Positions 1 through 8,256 of a stretch of DNA of 64,000 nt are shown piece by piece. The stretch is from Bacteroidota bacterium. Its GTDB lineage: Bacteria; Bacteroidota; Ignavibacteria; Ignavibacteriales; Ignavibacteriaceae. Numbering within the stretch: position 1 is the stretch's first letter; every line of letters begins with the position of its first letter. The translations under genes were made by a program, and so were the position numbers. The notes under the pieces were generated by a model that saw nothing but the letters and a program-made list of their open reading frames with translations, was not told the DNA's origin and searched no databases. The stretch is taken from assembly GCA_021815405.1 (NCBI GenBank), contig JAKAGV010000006.1:1-64000 (forward strand), in the 5' to 3' direction.

Positions 1-111
1 GATGCTAAGTTATATGATAAAACAACAAAGAATACCTTCTCTATACGTTCCGAGTTAAATCAAAACTCCCAGGATGTTGTTCATAAAATCGATATTGCTT
101 TGTCATACTAA
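1..111 (+). CDS. C-terminal end of an upstream protein (partial)
   Basis: The first 37 codons are open in frame 1 from the window edge to a TAA at 109-111, giving the last 36 residues of a protein whose start lies outside the window. The tail is polar and ends in alternating hydrophobic residues with a terminal tyrosine (IDIALSY). That pattern is typical of the last strand of an outer-membrane beta-barrel, where an aromatic C-terminal residue acts in BAM recognition. The assignment as a barrel is an inference from this short end only. It precedes a second small outer-membrane-like gene on the same strand. Confidence 0.5.
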   Translation, partial: DAKLYDKTTKNTFSIRSELNQNSQDVVHKIDIALSY

Positions 112-184
112 TTGGCAGAAGTCAGGATTATTTCCCAGGAAGATTTAATTTCGTATTTTTAATTATGTCATTTCAATTTAGATA

Positions 185-772
185 ATGAAGAAACTTTTAT
201 TACTCATTTTACTTATATCCGGCATATCACTTGCTCAAAGAGGACCGGTGGATGAAGCACGCGGCGTATTTATCGCGTTTGGTGTTGGACCACGGCTTCC
301 GATAAATTATTTCGCCAACTCAACAGATCTTGGTTCCGGATTTAATATTGAGTTGTCATATACCGACGATGAATATTTACCCTTTTTTATCTTCGCCAAA
401 ATCGGCTTCGATCAATTTCCGGGATCACAGGATTATTATGAAGAGACAGACTACTCTAATTACTCAACCGACATGCTTCCGGTAAGTCTGGGAGTACGAT
501 ATTATTTTAAACCACTCGTTGAGAATATAGTTTTATTTATGCCAATAGTTGAAGTCTCTGCCAATTATGCTTATTTCCAGAAGCTTCATCAATTTAAGAT
601 TGCCACCGGCAAAAGTAATTACCTTGAAGATATTTCTAAGTTTGGGTTCAGCGCTGGTGCCGGTCTTTCAATGTTCATGATGGAGATAGTTGCATCTTAC
701 AATTTTTATCAAACTAACCAATTTTTATCTGTTGATTTAAAGGTTAGACTTCCTCTTTACATAAATTTATAA
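185..772 (+). CDS. Small secreted outer-membrane beta-barrel-like protein
   Basis: The 195-residue product begins with a clear signal peptide (two Lys, then a Leu/Ile-rich core ending near residue 18 in SLAQ), so it is exported. The mature part has alternating hydrophobic and polar stretches, many Tyr/Phe, and a G-x-G start (GVGPRLPINYF), the look of a small 8-stranded barrel. It ends in a hydrophobic strand (VRLPLYINL). I do not recognise a named family. The start codon is the only ATG compatible with the signal peptide. It lies 13 bp upstream of the enoyl-CoA hydratase gene and may be co-transcribed with it. Confidence 0.6.
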   Translation: MKKLLLLILLISGISLAQRGPVDEARGVFIAFGVGPRLPINYFANSTDLGSGFNIELSYTDDEYLPFFIFAKIGFDQFPGSQDYYEETDYSNYSTDMLPVSLGVRYYFKPLVENIVLFMPIVEVSANYAYFQKLHQFKIATGKSNYLEDISKFGFSAGAGLSMFMMEIVASYNFYQTNQFLSVDLKVRLPLYINL

Positions 773-785
773 GAAAGGAAAATTT

Positions 786-1568
786 ATGGAATATAAAAAT
801 TTGCTAGTTGAATTTTCAGGACAGATTGCAGTTGTTACAATTAACCGTGCGGATAAACTTAACGCACTGAATATAGAAACAATTCATGAGCTAAAAGAAG
901 TTTTTACTTCTCTTCAATCAAATGATGAAGCGGCGGCAATAATATTAACAGGCAGCGGTGAGAAAGCATTTGCAGCCGGAGCTGATATTTCCGAATTGAA
1001 CAAGCTCGATGTTATCAGCGGAAAAAAATTTTCAGAAGATGGTCAACAAGTTTTTAGTTTAATTGAAGTTATGGAGAAACCGGTTATTGCTGCAGTAAAC
1101 GGTTTTGCACTTGGCGGCGGCTGCGAGCTTGCTCTTGCATGTCATATTCGTGTGTGTTCAGATAATGCGTTGTTCGGACAGCCGGAAGTCGGATTAGGAT
1201 TAATACCTGGATACGGCGGCACACAAAGATTAGCTCGGCTGATAAATCCGGGCAGAGCAATGGAGATCATCTTAACAGGTAATATGATAGATGCCAATGA
1301 AGCTCTCAGAATTGGATTGGTTAATCATGTTTATTCTCAAACTGAATTACTTCCTAAAGCAAAAGAGATGGCAAACAAAATTATCTCCAGATCGCGAAGC
1401 GCAATAAGGCTTGCAATAAAATCGGTCAATGCCGTAAGTGAAATGTCTCTGCAAGAAGGATTGAATTACGAGGCAAGCATGTTCGGATTAAGCTGCGGAA
1501 ATTTCGATTACAAAGAAGGGACTTCAGCTTTTCTTGAAAAAAGGAAACCTGTCTTCAAAGATAAATAA
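786..1568 (+). CDS. Enoyl-CoA hydratase/isomerase (crotonase family)
   Basis: The 260-residue cytoplasmic enzyme has normal crotonase length and hydrates trans-2-enoyl-CoA in fatty-acid or related acyl-CoA breakdown. The CoA-binding oxyanion-hole segment AFAAGADISEL (about residues 61-71) and the GFALGGGCELALA block (106-118) are intact. Both catalytic glutamates of true hydratases are present: Glu114 in GGGCEL and Glu134 in GQPEVGLGLIPGYGGTQRL. This favours hydratase over isomerase activity. An AAGGAAA ribosome-binding site lies just upstream of the ATG. The exact substrate, for example crotonyl-CoA, cannot be read from the sequence. Confidence 0.93.
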   Translation: MEYKNLLVEFSGQIAVVTINRADKLNALNIETIHELKEVFTSLQSNDEAAAIILTGSGEKAFAAGADISELNKLDVISGKKFSEDGQQVFSLIEVMEKPVIAAVNGFALGGGCELALACHIRVCSDNALFGQPEVGLGLIPGYGGTQRLARLINPGRAMEIILTGNMIDANEALRIGLVNHVYSQTELLPKAKEMANKIISRSRSAIRLAIKSVNAVSEMSLQEGLNYEASMFGLSCGNFDYKEGTSAFLEKRKPVFKDK

Positions 1569-1579
1569 TAATCGATTTT

Positions 1580-1587
1580 TACTTTTG
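1580..1587 (+). promoter_or_regulatory. Bacteroidota-type -7 promoter element (TAnnTTTG)
   Basis: TACTTTTG matches the TAnnTTTG element used by the Bacteroidota housekeeping sigma factor. It lies inside a 12-mer, TTTTTACTTTTG, that recurs upstream of the lipoprotein gene near 46.7 kb. The following ATG is only 9 bp downstream, so a transcript from here would be nearly leaderless. No convincing -33 TTTG was identified. Confidence 0.35.
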
Positions 1588-1595
1588 TAAAATAA

Positions 1596-2633
1596 ATGGA
1601 TTCAATTTCTCTTAAAAAAAGAATCGCACAAATATTGTTTGCGCTCGCTGTATTAGTTTTGGCGGCTAATGTTGCTGTTTCAAAGCTTCTTAAAAATTCA
1701 AATACCGGCAGCATTAAAGACGATAACGCAAAGCTTATAAATGAAACTTTCTTAAAAGATCTTAATGACTTTGGACTTCAAAAAGATTGGATCAAGAGCA
1801 GCTCAAATAGAAATTACCAAAATAATTTTTATACGTACGATATTCGAATTCCTAAGGACTTACCAATTCCGGTTGTTTTGTCGGAAATTTACAGTTCATT
1901 TTATTTTTCCGGTATTTCACTTAAGTGTTTAGAAAAAGTAATCGGCGGAAAGACACAATTAAATATTTACCTTGATAAAAAACTTAAATTAACCGCCGAG
2001 ATGGATTACGATAAAAGCATAAGGAGGAATGCCGGAAATTTAGGAATAATAGTTTACGGGTTGGACCAATTAAGTTCAAATAATGCCGAAGATATTATTA
2101 AATTTCCACAATCTTTTGTGGCAGCAATTTTACCTTCTAAAACAGCTTCGCAGTTAGCTGCAAATCTTGCCAGCAATAGGAAACAATATGCGATTCTGCT
2201 TAATGACAATATCAAGGATCTCGAATTCCAGTTGAGCAAAAATTTTTCGGATTACAGGTTGAAGACTGTCGTAAGTTCAATCATCGGCGCTTTCCCGGAT
2301 GCTGCATTTTTTATTATCGACGACAATTCAAGCTTATATTCTTCACCTGCTTACAGCATAATTAAAAGTGCATTCTTAAAAAGAAATATAAAGCTGATTC
2401 ACGAAAGCGCCCAGCCGTTTGTAACAACAGGAAATGACAGTCAAGTAAAGAGAAGCTTTAGGGAAATGGTTTCCGCCACCCACCTTGGTGATAATAAAAT
2501 TTTAAGTTTAACTGCCGATGATTTTAAATTACTTGAACCGGAAATCTTCAACTTGATTAAAATTGGCTACAAGTTTGTAAACCCAACTTTAATAATGAAG
2601 CCAGGTTCGAAAGATATTCCCCTCAATCCTTAA
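1596..2633 (+). CDS. Membrane-anchored protein resembling a catalytically degenerate divergent polysaccharide deacetylase (YibQ-like)
   Basis: The 345-residue product has an N-terminal hydrophobic anchor (about residues 10-28) followed by an exported domain. Residues about 148-345 follow the order of the divergent polysaccharide deacetylase family. A first strand (LGIIVYGLDQL) stands where the family has its IVIDD strand, then FVAAILPSKTASQLAANLA resembles the family's T.SILPF.PHS.ELA. After that come a helix-loop with AFPDAAFFIIDD, a KRNIKLIHES strand, and a closing GYKFVNPTLIM. The metal-binding Asp-Asp and His residues of active enzymes are absent. This is pattern matching by eye. The function is unknown, and a structural or regulatory envelope role is possible. 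Confidence 0.4.
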   Translation: MDSISLKKRIAQILFALAVLVLAANVAVSKLLKNSNTGSIKDDNAKLINETFLKDLNDFGLQKDWIKSSSNRNYQNNFYTYDIRIPKDLPIPVVLSEIYSSFYFSGISLKCLEKVIGGKTQLNIYLDKKLKLTAEMDYDKSIRRNAGNLGIIVYGLDQLSSNNAEDIIKFPQSFVAAILPSKTASQLAANLASNRKQYAILLNDNIKDLEFQLSKNFSDYRLKTVVSSIIGAFPDAAFFIIDDNSSLYSSPAYSIIKSAFLKRNIKLIHESAQPFVTTGNDSQVKRSFREMVSATHLGDNKILSLTADDFKLLEPEIFNLIKIGYKFVNPTLIMKPGSKDIPLNP

Positions 2634-2708
2634 AAGTAACCTTCATGGTCACTAAATTATAAGACACAGATAATTTTAAAATAAAAATTTAATCAGCGAT
2701 CTTGAAGA

Positions 2709-4088
2709 TTACTTCGTTACTTTATTTTTTAACTCGCCGTTAATATCGGCTTCAACAATCTCTCCGTCAAAACTCTTGAATTGTTCTAACAGCTTTGATT
2801 TATCTCCAACTATAACGGTTACAGTTTTTTCCGGCTGGACATATTTTTTAGCCGCATTATTAATATCATCAATTTCTAATGAGTTAATCTCTTCTATATA
2901 ATTATTGAAATAATCCTCTGGCAATGAATGAATTACCATTCCGATTAAATTTGAAGCTATCTGTTTGTTGGTCTCAAAGTTTGAAGGAAATTTTCTTATG
3001 ATAGAAGACTTAGCAAATCCCAATTCTTCAGAAGTTACACCTTTCTGGATTCCATTCAACTCATTAAAGATTTCCTGTAAAGCATTTGCCGTATTTTCTA
3101 ACCCAACAGAAGTTGACACATAAAAATAAGAGGACTCCTTAAAGTAATTAAACCTCGAATGAGCGCCGTAAGTATATCCTTTTCTTTCTCGGAGGTTTAG
3201 GTTTATCCGGCTTGTAAATTGTCCGCCTAGAATTGTATTGAGAATTAATTTTGAATAATAATCCTCTTCATTCCTTTTAGATGCGAGATGACCAATTCTT
3301 ATTTCGCTTTGAACGGTATTCTTTTTATCAACCAGAAAAATTTTTCTATGCTGAGTGGTATATGGAAAAGCAAAGATATTTGAAACATTTTCCGGTTTCC
3401 AATTGATAAAATACAAATTCAATTTACTTTGAAGTTCTTCTTTTGAAATATCACCGACAACTATAAGAGTTGAGTTATTGGGATGTAAATAGTCTGCGCG
3501 AAATTTTCTAATATCATCAATGGAAATATTCTTTACCGTGCCTTCATAACCCACCACCGGAAAAGCATATGGATTAACTTTGTCGAACAGTCTGAACTGA
3601 AAGACAATATCTGCAATTTCATCAGGCTCATCCTGCTGCTGCAGTATTCGGGTAATCATTTTCCTTTGCTCTCTCAGAAAATCCTTTTCATCAAGATGAG
3701 GCTGTAAAATTACCGTTGAGAACAATTCAAGTGATTTATCAAAATTCTCTTTTAGCGTTTGTAGAGAGAAGTACAAATTATCTTCTGAGCTCGAAATACT
3801 AAAGTGAGTACCGAGCGAATCAAACTCATCGCTTAGCTGAAGCGAGTCATATTTTCCGGCTCCTTCATCAATTACCATTGAAAATAAGTTTGACAAACCC
3901 TTCTTTCCTTCGGGGTCAAAGCTGCTTCCACCGTTAACCAGCAGGTTTAATTGTAAAATAGGTAGTTTATCTTTTTGAATGAAATATACTTCCATTCCGT
4001 TTTCAAGATTGAATTTATCAATCTTCGGCAGTGAAAATTTTACTTCATCCGATGGCTGTGGTTTAATGGAATGATCTACAGATTTCAT
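2709..4088 (-). CDS. M16 family peptidase-like protein, inactive (non-zinc) subunit
   Basis: The 459-residue protein has the two-domain M16 (pitrilysin/processing peptidase) fold signature. In the position of the zinc motif it reads GLSNLFSMVIDEG, so the HxxEH pair is lost. The substrate-binding C-terminal segment, RERKGYTYGAHSRF (about residues 303-316), is retained. This is the pattern of the non-catalytic partner in bacterial M16 heterodimers. It starts 2 bp after the stop of the active partner, so the two are translated from one mRNA. No signal peptide is visible, which suggests a cytoplasmic complex. Confidence 0.88.
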   Translation of the reverse strand: MKSVDHSIKPQPSDEVKFSLPKIDKFNLENGMEVYFIQKDKLPILQLNLLVNGGSSFDPEGKKGLSNLFSMVIDEGAGKYDSLQLSDEFDSLGTHFSISSSEDNLYFSLQTLKENFDKSLELFSTVILQPHLDEKDFLREQRKMITRILQQQDEPDEIADIVFQFRLFDKVNPYAFPVVGYEGTVKNISIDDIRKFRADYLHPNNSTLIVVGDISKEELQSKLNLYFINWKPENVSNIFAFPYTTQHRKIFLVDKKNTVQSEIRIGHLASKRNEEDYYSKLILNTILGGQFTSRINLNLRERKGYTYGAHSRFNYFKESSYFYVSTSVGLENTANALQEIFNELNGIQKGVTSEELGFAKSSIIRKFPSNFETNKQIASNLIGMVIHSLPEDYFNNYIEEINSLEIDDINNAAKKYVQPEKTVTVIVGDKSKLLEQFKSFDGEIVEADINGELKNKVTK

Positions 4089-4090
4089 TA

Positions 4091-5374
4091 CTACTTGCCT
4101 TCCTTATTTTCATTATCGTTCTTTGGAATTATTTGAAGCTCGACATAAGGCACTGAAAAATACTTTGTAGCCGATTTAATTTTATCATTGTCCACCTCTT
4201 CATACCGCTTCAAATCGAAATTGAATGAGTTCGGCTCTTTTAGAAAAAAGTTGTAAGAGTTTATCTGGTCGGCAAGCGAGTCAAGGTTCTGAAGTGAATA
4301 AATAAAATTAGATTTAATTCCATTCTTCGATTTTAGTAATTCCTTCTCGGATACTCCATCATTCTTTATTGCTTTTAATTCTTTCAGTATTTCAGATTTA
4401 AGAGAATCTAATTTAACACCTGGTTTAGCAGTTGCTGTTATGGTAAAGAATCCGCCAAGCCTCCCGGAAAATTGGAAGGCGCTGACATCCTGTGCAACTT
4501 CTTTTTCAAAAACTAAATTTTTATAAAGCCGGGAGCTTTTAGAACCTGTAAGAATATCCGATAAAATATCAAGCGAAGCATCGTCATCGCCGTAAGCTTT
4601 ATCGGAATGCCAACTTAGATATATTCTCTCAAGTTGAACATTGTCTTCATGAATGATGTAAATATTATCCTTCAACTGCGGCGGTATAGCTTGCAATGAA
4701 TTTGCATTACCATTTGACTCTATGCCGCTAAAATATTTTTCAACAAGTTCTTTTGTCCTGGCAGTTTCAAAATCTCCTGCAACAACAAGTACAGCATTTG
4801 ATGGAGAGTAATAAGTCTTAAAAAAGCTTGAAACATCCTCAAGCGTGTAACTTGAGATGTCTTCAAGCGAACCGATTGTTGACCAGCTGTATGGATGTCC
4901 TTCAGGATATAAATTTGATATAATAAGTTCCCAGGCTAATCCATAAGGCTGATTGTCATACCGTTCAAGCCTCTCGTTTGATACAACGTTTTGCTGGTTG
5001 TCAAGCTTTTCTTGTGTTAACGCCGGAATAAAGCTTCCCATTCTATCCGATTCCAGCCAGAGAATTAATTCCAAGAAATTTGATGGAACTTTTTCAAAAT
5101 AGTTAGTCCGGTCAAAGCTAGTTGATCCATTTAAACTGCCGCCGGCTTCTTGGATATATCTGAAATGCATTTCCTTCGGAACATTTGCCGAGCCTTGGAA
5201 CATCATATGTTCAAAGAGATGTGCAATTCCGGTCTTACCTTTGCTTTCATTTGCTGAACCGACTTTGTACCAGATATTGGCTGCCACAAGCGGAATGCTG
5301 TTATCTTTATAAAGAATAACTTCCAACCCGTTTTTCAATTTATATTTTTCGTAGTCGATGTTTAGTATGTCCAT
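4091..5374 (-). CDS. M16 family zinc metallopeptidase, active subunit
   Basis: The 427-residue protein carries the inverted zinc motif HxxEH in TGIAHLFEHMMFQG (His52, Glu55 catalytic, His56). A downstream acidic region (NVVSNERLERYDNQPYG) is where the family supplies the third zinc ligand. It degrades or processes unfolded peptides. No signal peptide is seen at the N-terminus (MDILNIDYEKYKLKNG). It is the promoter-proximal gene of a two-gene unit with the inactive M16 subunit. Complementary losses (active site here, R/Y substrate segment strongest in the partner) suggest an obligate heterodimer. Confidence 0.92.
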   Translation of the reverse strand: MDILNIDYEKYKLKNGLEVILYKDNSIPLVAANIWYKVGSANESKGKTGIAHLFEHMMFQGSANVPKEMHFRYIQEAGGSLNGSTSFDRTNYFEKVPSNFLELILWLESDRMGSFIPALTQEKLDNQQNVVSNERLERYDNQPYGLAWELIISNLYPEGHPYSWSTIGSLEDISSYTLEDVSSFFKTYYSPSNAVLVVAGDFETARTKELVEKYFSGIESNGNANSLQAIPPQLKDNIYIIHEDNVQLERIYLSWHSDKAYGDDDASLDILSDILTGSKSSRLYKNLVFEKEVAQDVSAFQFSGRLGGFFTITATAKPGVKLDSLKSEILKELKAIKNDGVSEKELLKSKNGIKSNFIYSLQNLDSLADQINSYNFFLKEPNSFNFDLKRYEEVDNDKIKSATKYFSVPYVELQIIPKNDNENKEGK

Positions 5375-5437
5375 AATTCAATTTCATCTTTTGTTTTAGT
5401 TCACGTAATCTTACTCTAATGTTGTCTGAGAGTTCCA

Positions 5438-5557
5438 CTGTCAGAACAAACCTGCATGCAGTTATGCTGCAATTTTGATAATATTCATGTCATTTGCAGA
5501 ATATAACTCTAAGCTTTGCTTTGTTCGACAGTATAACTGTCAAACAACTGCATAACT
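5438..5557. repeat. Nested inverted repeats in the M16/lepB intergenic region
   Basis: Several palindromes lie within 120 bp. CTGTCAGAACAAA (5438-5450) is the inverse of TTTGTTCGACAG (5520-5531) apart from one missing base. CTGCATGCAG (5452-5461) is a perfect palindrome. GACAG/CTGTC form a hairpin with loop TATAA (5527-5541). AGTTATGC (5460-5467) is inverted as GCATAACT (5550-5557). No ORF lies inside. It may be a degenerate miniature element or the 5' control region of the M16 genes. Confidence 0.5.
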
Positions 5558-5572
5558 TAAGTTATTAAATCA

Positions 5573-5599
5573 AAAGGGCAGGAATTTTTCCCGCCCTTC
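5573..5599 (-). terminator. Intrinsic terminator of gatB-lepB
   Basis: AAGGGC and GCCCTT arms plus an inner GGAA/TTCC pair form a hairpin with one internal mismatch, 32 bp after the lepB stop. On the minus strand it is followed by TTTTGATTT, a suitable U-rich tail. Confidence 0.7.
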
Positions 5600-5630
5600 A
5601 AAACAATTTTAAACTAATCAATCTGAAATT

Positions 5631-6572
5631 TCAATGCAGAAGCAATAGAATTCTATCAGGTCTTATCGAACCGATCAATCTAAATAAATCCGTAAACGGA
5701 ATGTCGCGGTTCCATGAGAATAAAGTAATGAAAGCTTCGCCTTCAACCATATCTCTTGGAACGAAGCCCCAGTAGCGGCTGTCAAGGCTGTCATCGCGGT
5801 TATCGCCCATCATGAAATAATAATTTTTTTTGAAAGTATATGAAGTAACCGGTTTGCCTTCAATTGTAACAACTCCGTTTGATACAGCAACCACTCTTTT
5901 TCCGAACTCTCGGTCGATAGTTATTGCCCACTGCTCAACATTGTTTGCATCTAACTTTATTGTATATCCTTTCTTCGGTACAATTAACGGACCGTAGTTG
6001 TCAGCATTCCAAGGCATTCCTTCAGGAAAAATTCTAGGATCAGCTTCGCCTCGCGGTTCAGCAAACGGCTCCATATAATTTATAAAAGTCGGAATCCAGA
6101 ATTGTTTGTGGTTTACGTAAACGACTTTATTTATAACCTGAATCGTATCGCCCGGAAGACCGATGCAACGCTTTACATAATTAACGCCAAGCGGATCAGC
6201 ATGTACTTGATCTCTATTTCCCGGAAACTCAAACACAACTATGTCTTTTCTGTGAGGATCTTTGAACGCCGGAAATCTGAAATGCGGTATTTCAATCTGA
6301 GTAAACGGAATATACTTTGGCGATTCAGATCCGTAAATAAATTTATTTACCAGTACAAAATCACCAACGAGTATTGTGTCTTCCATAGAACCGGTTGGTA
6401 TCCTGGTGTTTTGTATTATAAAAGTTATAATAAAGAATGCCGCTATGCCGGCAAATATCAGTGATTGTATAAAATCCTTAGCTTTTTCTTTTGGTGTTTT
6501 TACTTTATCCTTTTTTAATTCTTCTTCGGTTTTTACTCCAAAAAATTTTTTAAAGCCGCTTTTGAATGACAA
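5631..6572 (-). CDS. lepB: Signal peptidase I
   Basis: This is a 313-residue S26 membrane serine protease that removes signal peptides from exported preproteins. A cytoplasmic Lys-rich N-tail is followed by one membrane segment (about 34-53). The catalytic Ser62 sits in RIPTGSMEDTILVGD (box B) and the catalytic Lys134 in NYVKRCIGLPGD (box D). GDNRDDSLDSRYWGFVP supplies box E. The chain is longer than minimal Gram-positive enzymes because of an insert between the catalytic Lys region and box E (about residues 145-220), common in Gram-negative LepB. It lies 12 bp after gatB and shares its transcript. Confidence 0.96.
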   Translation of the reverse strand: MSFKSGFKKFFGVKTEEELKKDKVKTPKEKAKDFIQSLIFAGIAAFFIITFIIQNTRIPTGSMEDTILVGDFVLVNKFIYGSESPKYIPFTQIEIPHFRFPAFKDPHRKDIVVFEFPGNRDQVHADPLGVNYVKRCIGLPGDTIQVINKVVYVNHKQFWIPTFINYMEPFAEPRGEADPRIFPEGMPWNADNYGPLIVPKKGYTIKLDANNVEQWAITIDREFGKRVVAVSNGVVTIEGKPVTSYTFKKNYYFMMGDNRDDSLDSRYWGFVPRDMVEGEAFITLFSWNRDIPFTDLFRLIGSIRPDRILLLLH

Positions 6573-6584
6573 TTTTGTCTCCGA

Positions 6585-8024
6585 TTATTTATGGTTTAAT
6601 TTTTCTCTTAATATTTCATTAACAACTTTTGGATTTGCTTTGCCTTTGGTTTCCTTCATTACCTGCCCGACAAAAAATCCAAACACCTTTTCCTCACCAC
6701 TTTGAAATTGTTTTATCTGGTTAGGACTATTTGTAAGAATCTTCTCAATTATCTTTTCTATTTCAGATGTATCGGTAATCTGAACTAAATTTTTCTCTTT
6801 GACGATTTGTGAAGGCTTTTTGTTCTCCTTCAACATTACCGGAAAGATTTCCTTGGCAATCTTCCCGCTGATTGTTCCTTCTTTTATGAGATTTATCAGC
6901 TCGCCAAGATTTTCCGGTGTAATTGCAAAATCTTTTATATCGATCTTCTCTTCGTTGATTACTTTTAGAACGTCAGTCATTATCCAGTTGCTTGCTGATT
7001 TATAATCATCGGAAACAGTTACAACATTCTCGTAATAATCAGCTATTGATTTTGTCTGAGTTAAAATCTCGGCGTCATATTTTGGTAGTTTAAATTTCGA
7101 GATCAATCTCTCTTTTCTTACTTCAGGAAGCTCAGGCATCTGTTTCGCAATTTCTTCTTTCCAATCATTATTAACTATTACCGGCATTAAATCCGGATCT
7201 GGAAAATAACGGTAATCGTGTGCTTCTTCTTTGCCTCTCATGGAAGATGCTTCGTTTAAATCTGCATCCCATAGCAATGTTTCCTGTATAACTTTTCCGC
7301 CGTCTTCAATTAAATCTATCTGTCGCTCAATTTCAAAGTTGATTGCTCTTTCCACATTTCGGAATGAGTTCATGTTTTTAATTTCAGTCTTTGTTCCGAA
7401 TTTCTTTTCACCTTTCAATCTGACAGAAACGTTCGCATCGCAGCGCAGTGAGCCTTCTTCCATATTTCCATCGCAAATTCCAAGATACTGAACTAATTGC
7501 TTAATTTTTGTAAGATATAAAACAGCTTCTTCGCCTGTTCTTATATCAGGTTCGCTTACGATTTCCATTAGCGGTACACCGCATCGGTTTACATCAACCA
7601 GCGTATTATACGATTGATCATGGATTAATTTTCCGGCATCCTCTTCCATATGGATTCTTGTTATGCCGATTTTCTTTGTCGATTCATCTTTGAAGACAAT
7701 ATTTACAAAGCCGTGCTCGCAAATAGGCTCTTCATATTGAGAAATCTGGTAACCTTTAGGAAGATCAGGATAGAAATAATTTTTCCGCGCAAAGACAGAT
7801 TTTTCATTTATCGTGCAGTTGGTTGCAAGCCCCATTAAAACCGTATACTCAACAACCTTTTTATTTAGAACCGGCAAAACACCCGGATGACCGAGACAAA
7901 CCGGGCAAACATTACTATTTGGTGAGCTTCCAAACTTTGTTGAACATCCGCAAAATGCTTTTGATTCAGTAAGCAGTTGTGCATGCACTTCTAAACCTAT
8001 TACTGCCTCGTATTTCTCTTTCAT
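6585..8024 (-). CDS. gatB: Aspartyl/glutamyl-tRNA amidotransferase subunit B
   Basis: The 479-residue GatB has normal family length. With GatA and GatC it converts Glu-tRNA(Gln), and often Asp-tRNA(Asn), into the correct amide-charged tRNA. The N-terminal signature [10 protein letters not shown], the zinc-type CGCSTKFG...[11 protein letters not shown] cysteines (about residues 25-46), the [20 protein letters not shown] block and [17 protein letters not shown] are all visible. The C-terminal YqeY-like tail is present, ending near VNEILREKL. gatA and gatC are not in the window. The first gene of a two-gene unit with lepB. Confidence 0.97.
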   Translation of the reverse strand: MKEKYEAVIGLEVHAQLLTESKAFCGCSTKFGSSPNSNVCPVCLGHPGVLPVLNKKVVEYTVLMGLATNCTINEKSVFARKNYFYPDLPKGYQISQYEEPICEHGFVNIVFKDESTKKIGITRIHMEEDAGKLIHDQSYNTLVDVNRCGVPLMEIVSEPDIRTGEEAVLYLTKIKQLVQYLGICDGNMEEGSLRCDANVSVRLKGEKKFGTKTEIKNMNSFRNVERAINFEIERQIDLIEDGGKVIQETLLWDADLNEASSMRGKEEAHDYRYFPDPDLMPVIVNNDWKEEIAKQMPELPEVRKERLISKFKLPKYDAEILTQTKSIADYYENVVTVSDDYKSASNWIMTDVLKVINEEKIDIKDFAITPENLGELINLIKEGTISGKIAKEIFPVMLKENKKPSQIVKEKNLVQITDTSEIEKIIEKILTNSPNQIKQFQSGEEKVFGFFVGQVMKETKGKANPKVVNEILREKLNHK

Positions 8025-8256
8025 CTCTCTGATTTTTGATTTTTAGTGTTCAAATATAATTAAGAAATGCGTCATATCTAAGGATTGAATTTTTATACTT
8101 CGGACATCCTTATAAGACTAATTTTTTTTAATTCATCTGACTAAAATATATATCCACTTAAAAAAACAAGTAAATAATTATCCACAGGTAATTTCGATAC
8201 ACCCCTATGGATTAAATCAGATACAAACTTTAAAATTGAAATAAGAATGAGACTAT

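Noticed and set aside
6376-6705. Plus-strand open frames across lepB/gatB and similar long opposite-strand frames over flgE, fliI, cheA and the chemoreceptor
   Set aside because: They are mirror frames of conserved genes with no ribosome-binding site, family motif or independent context.
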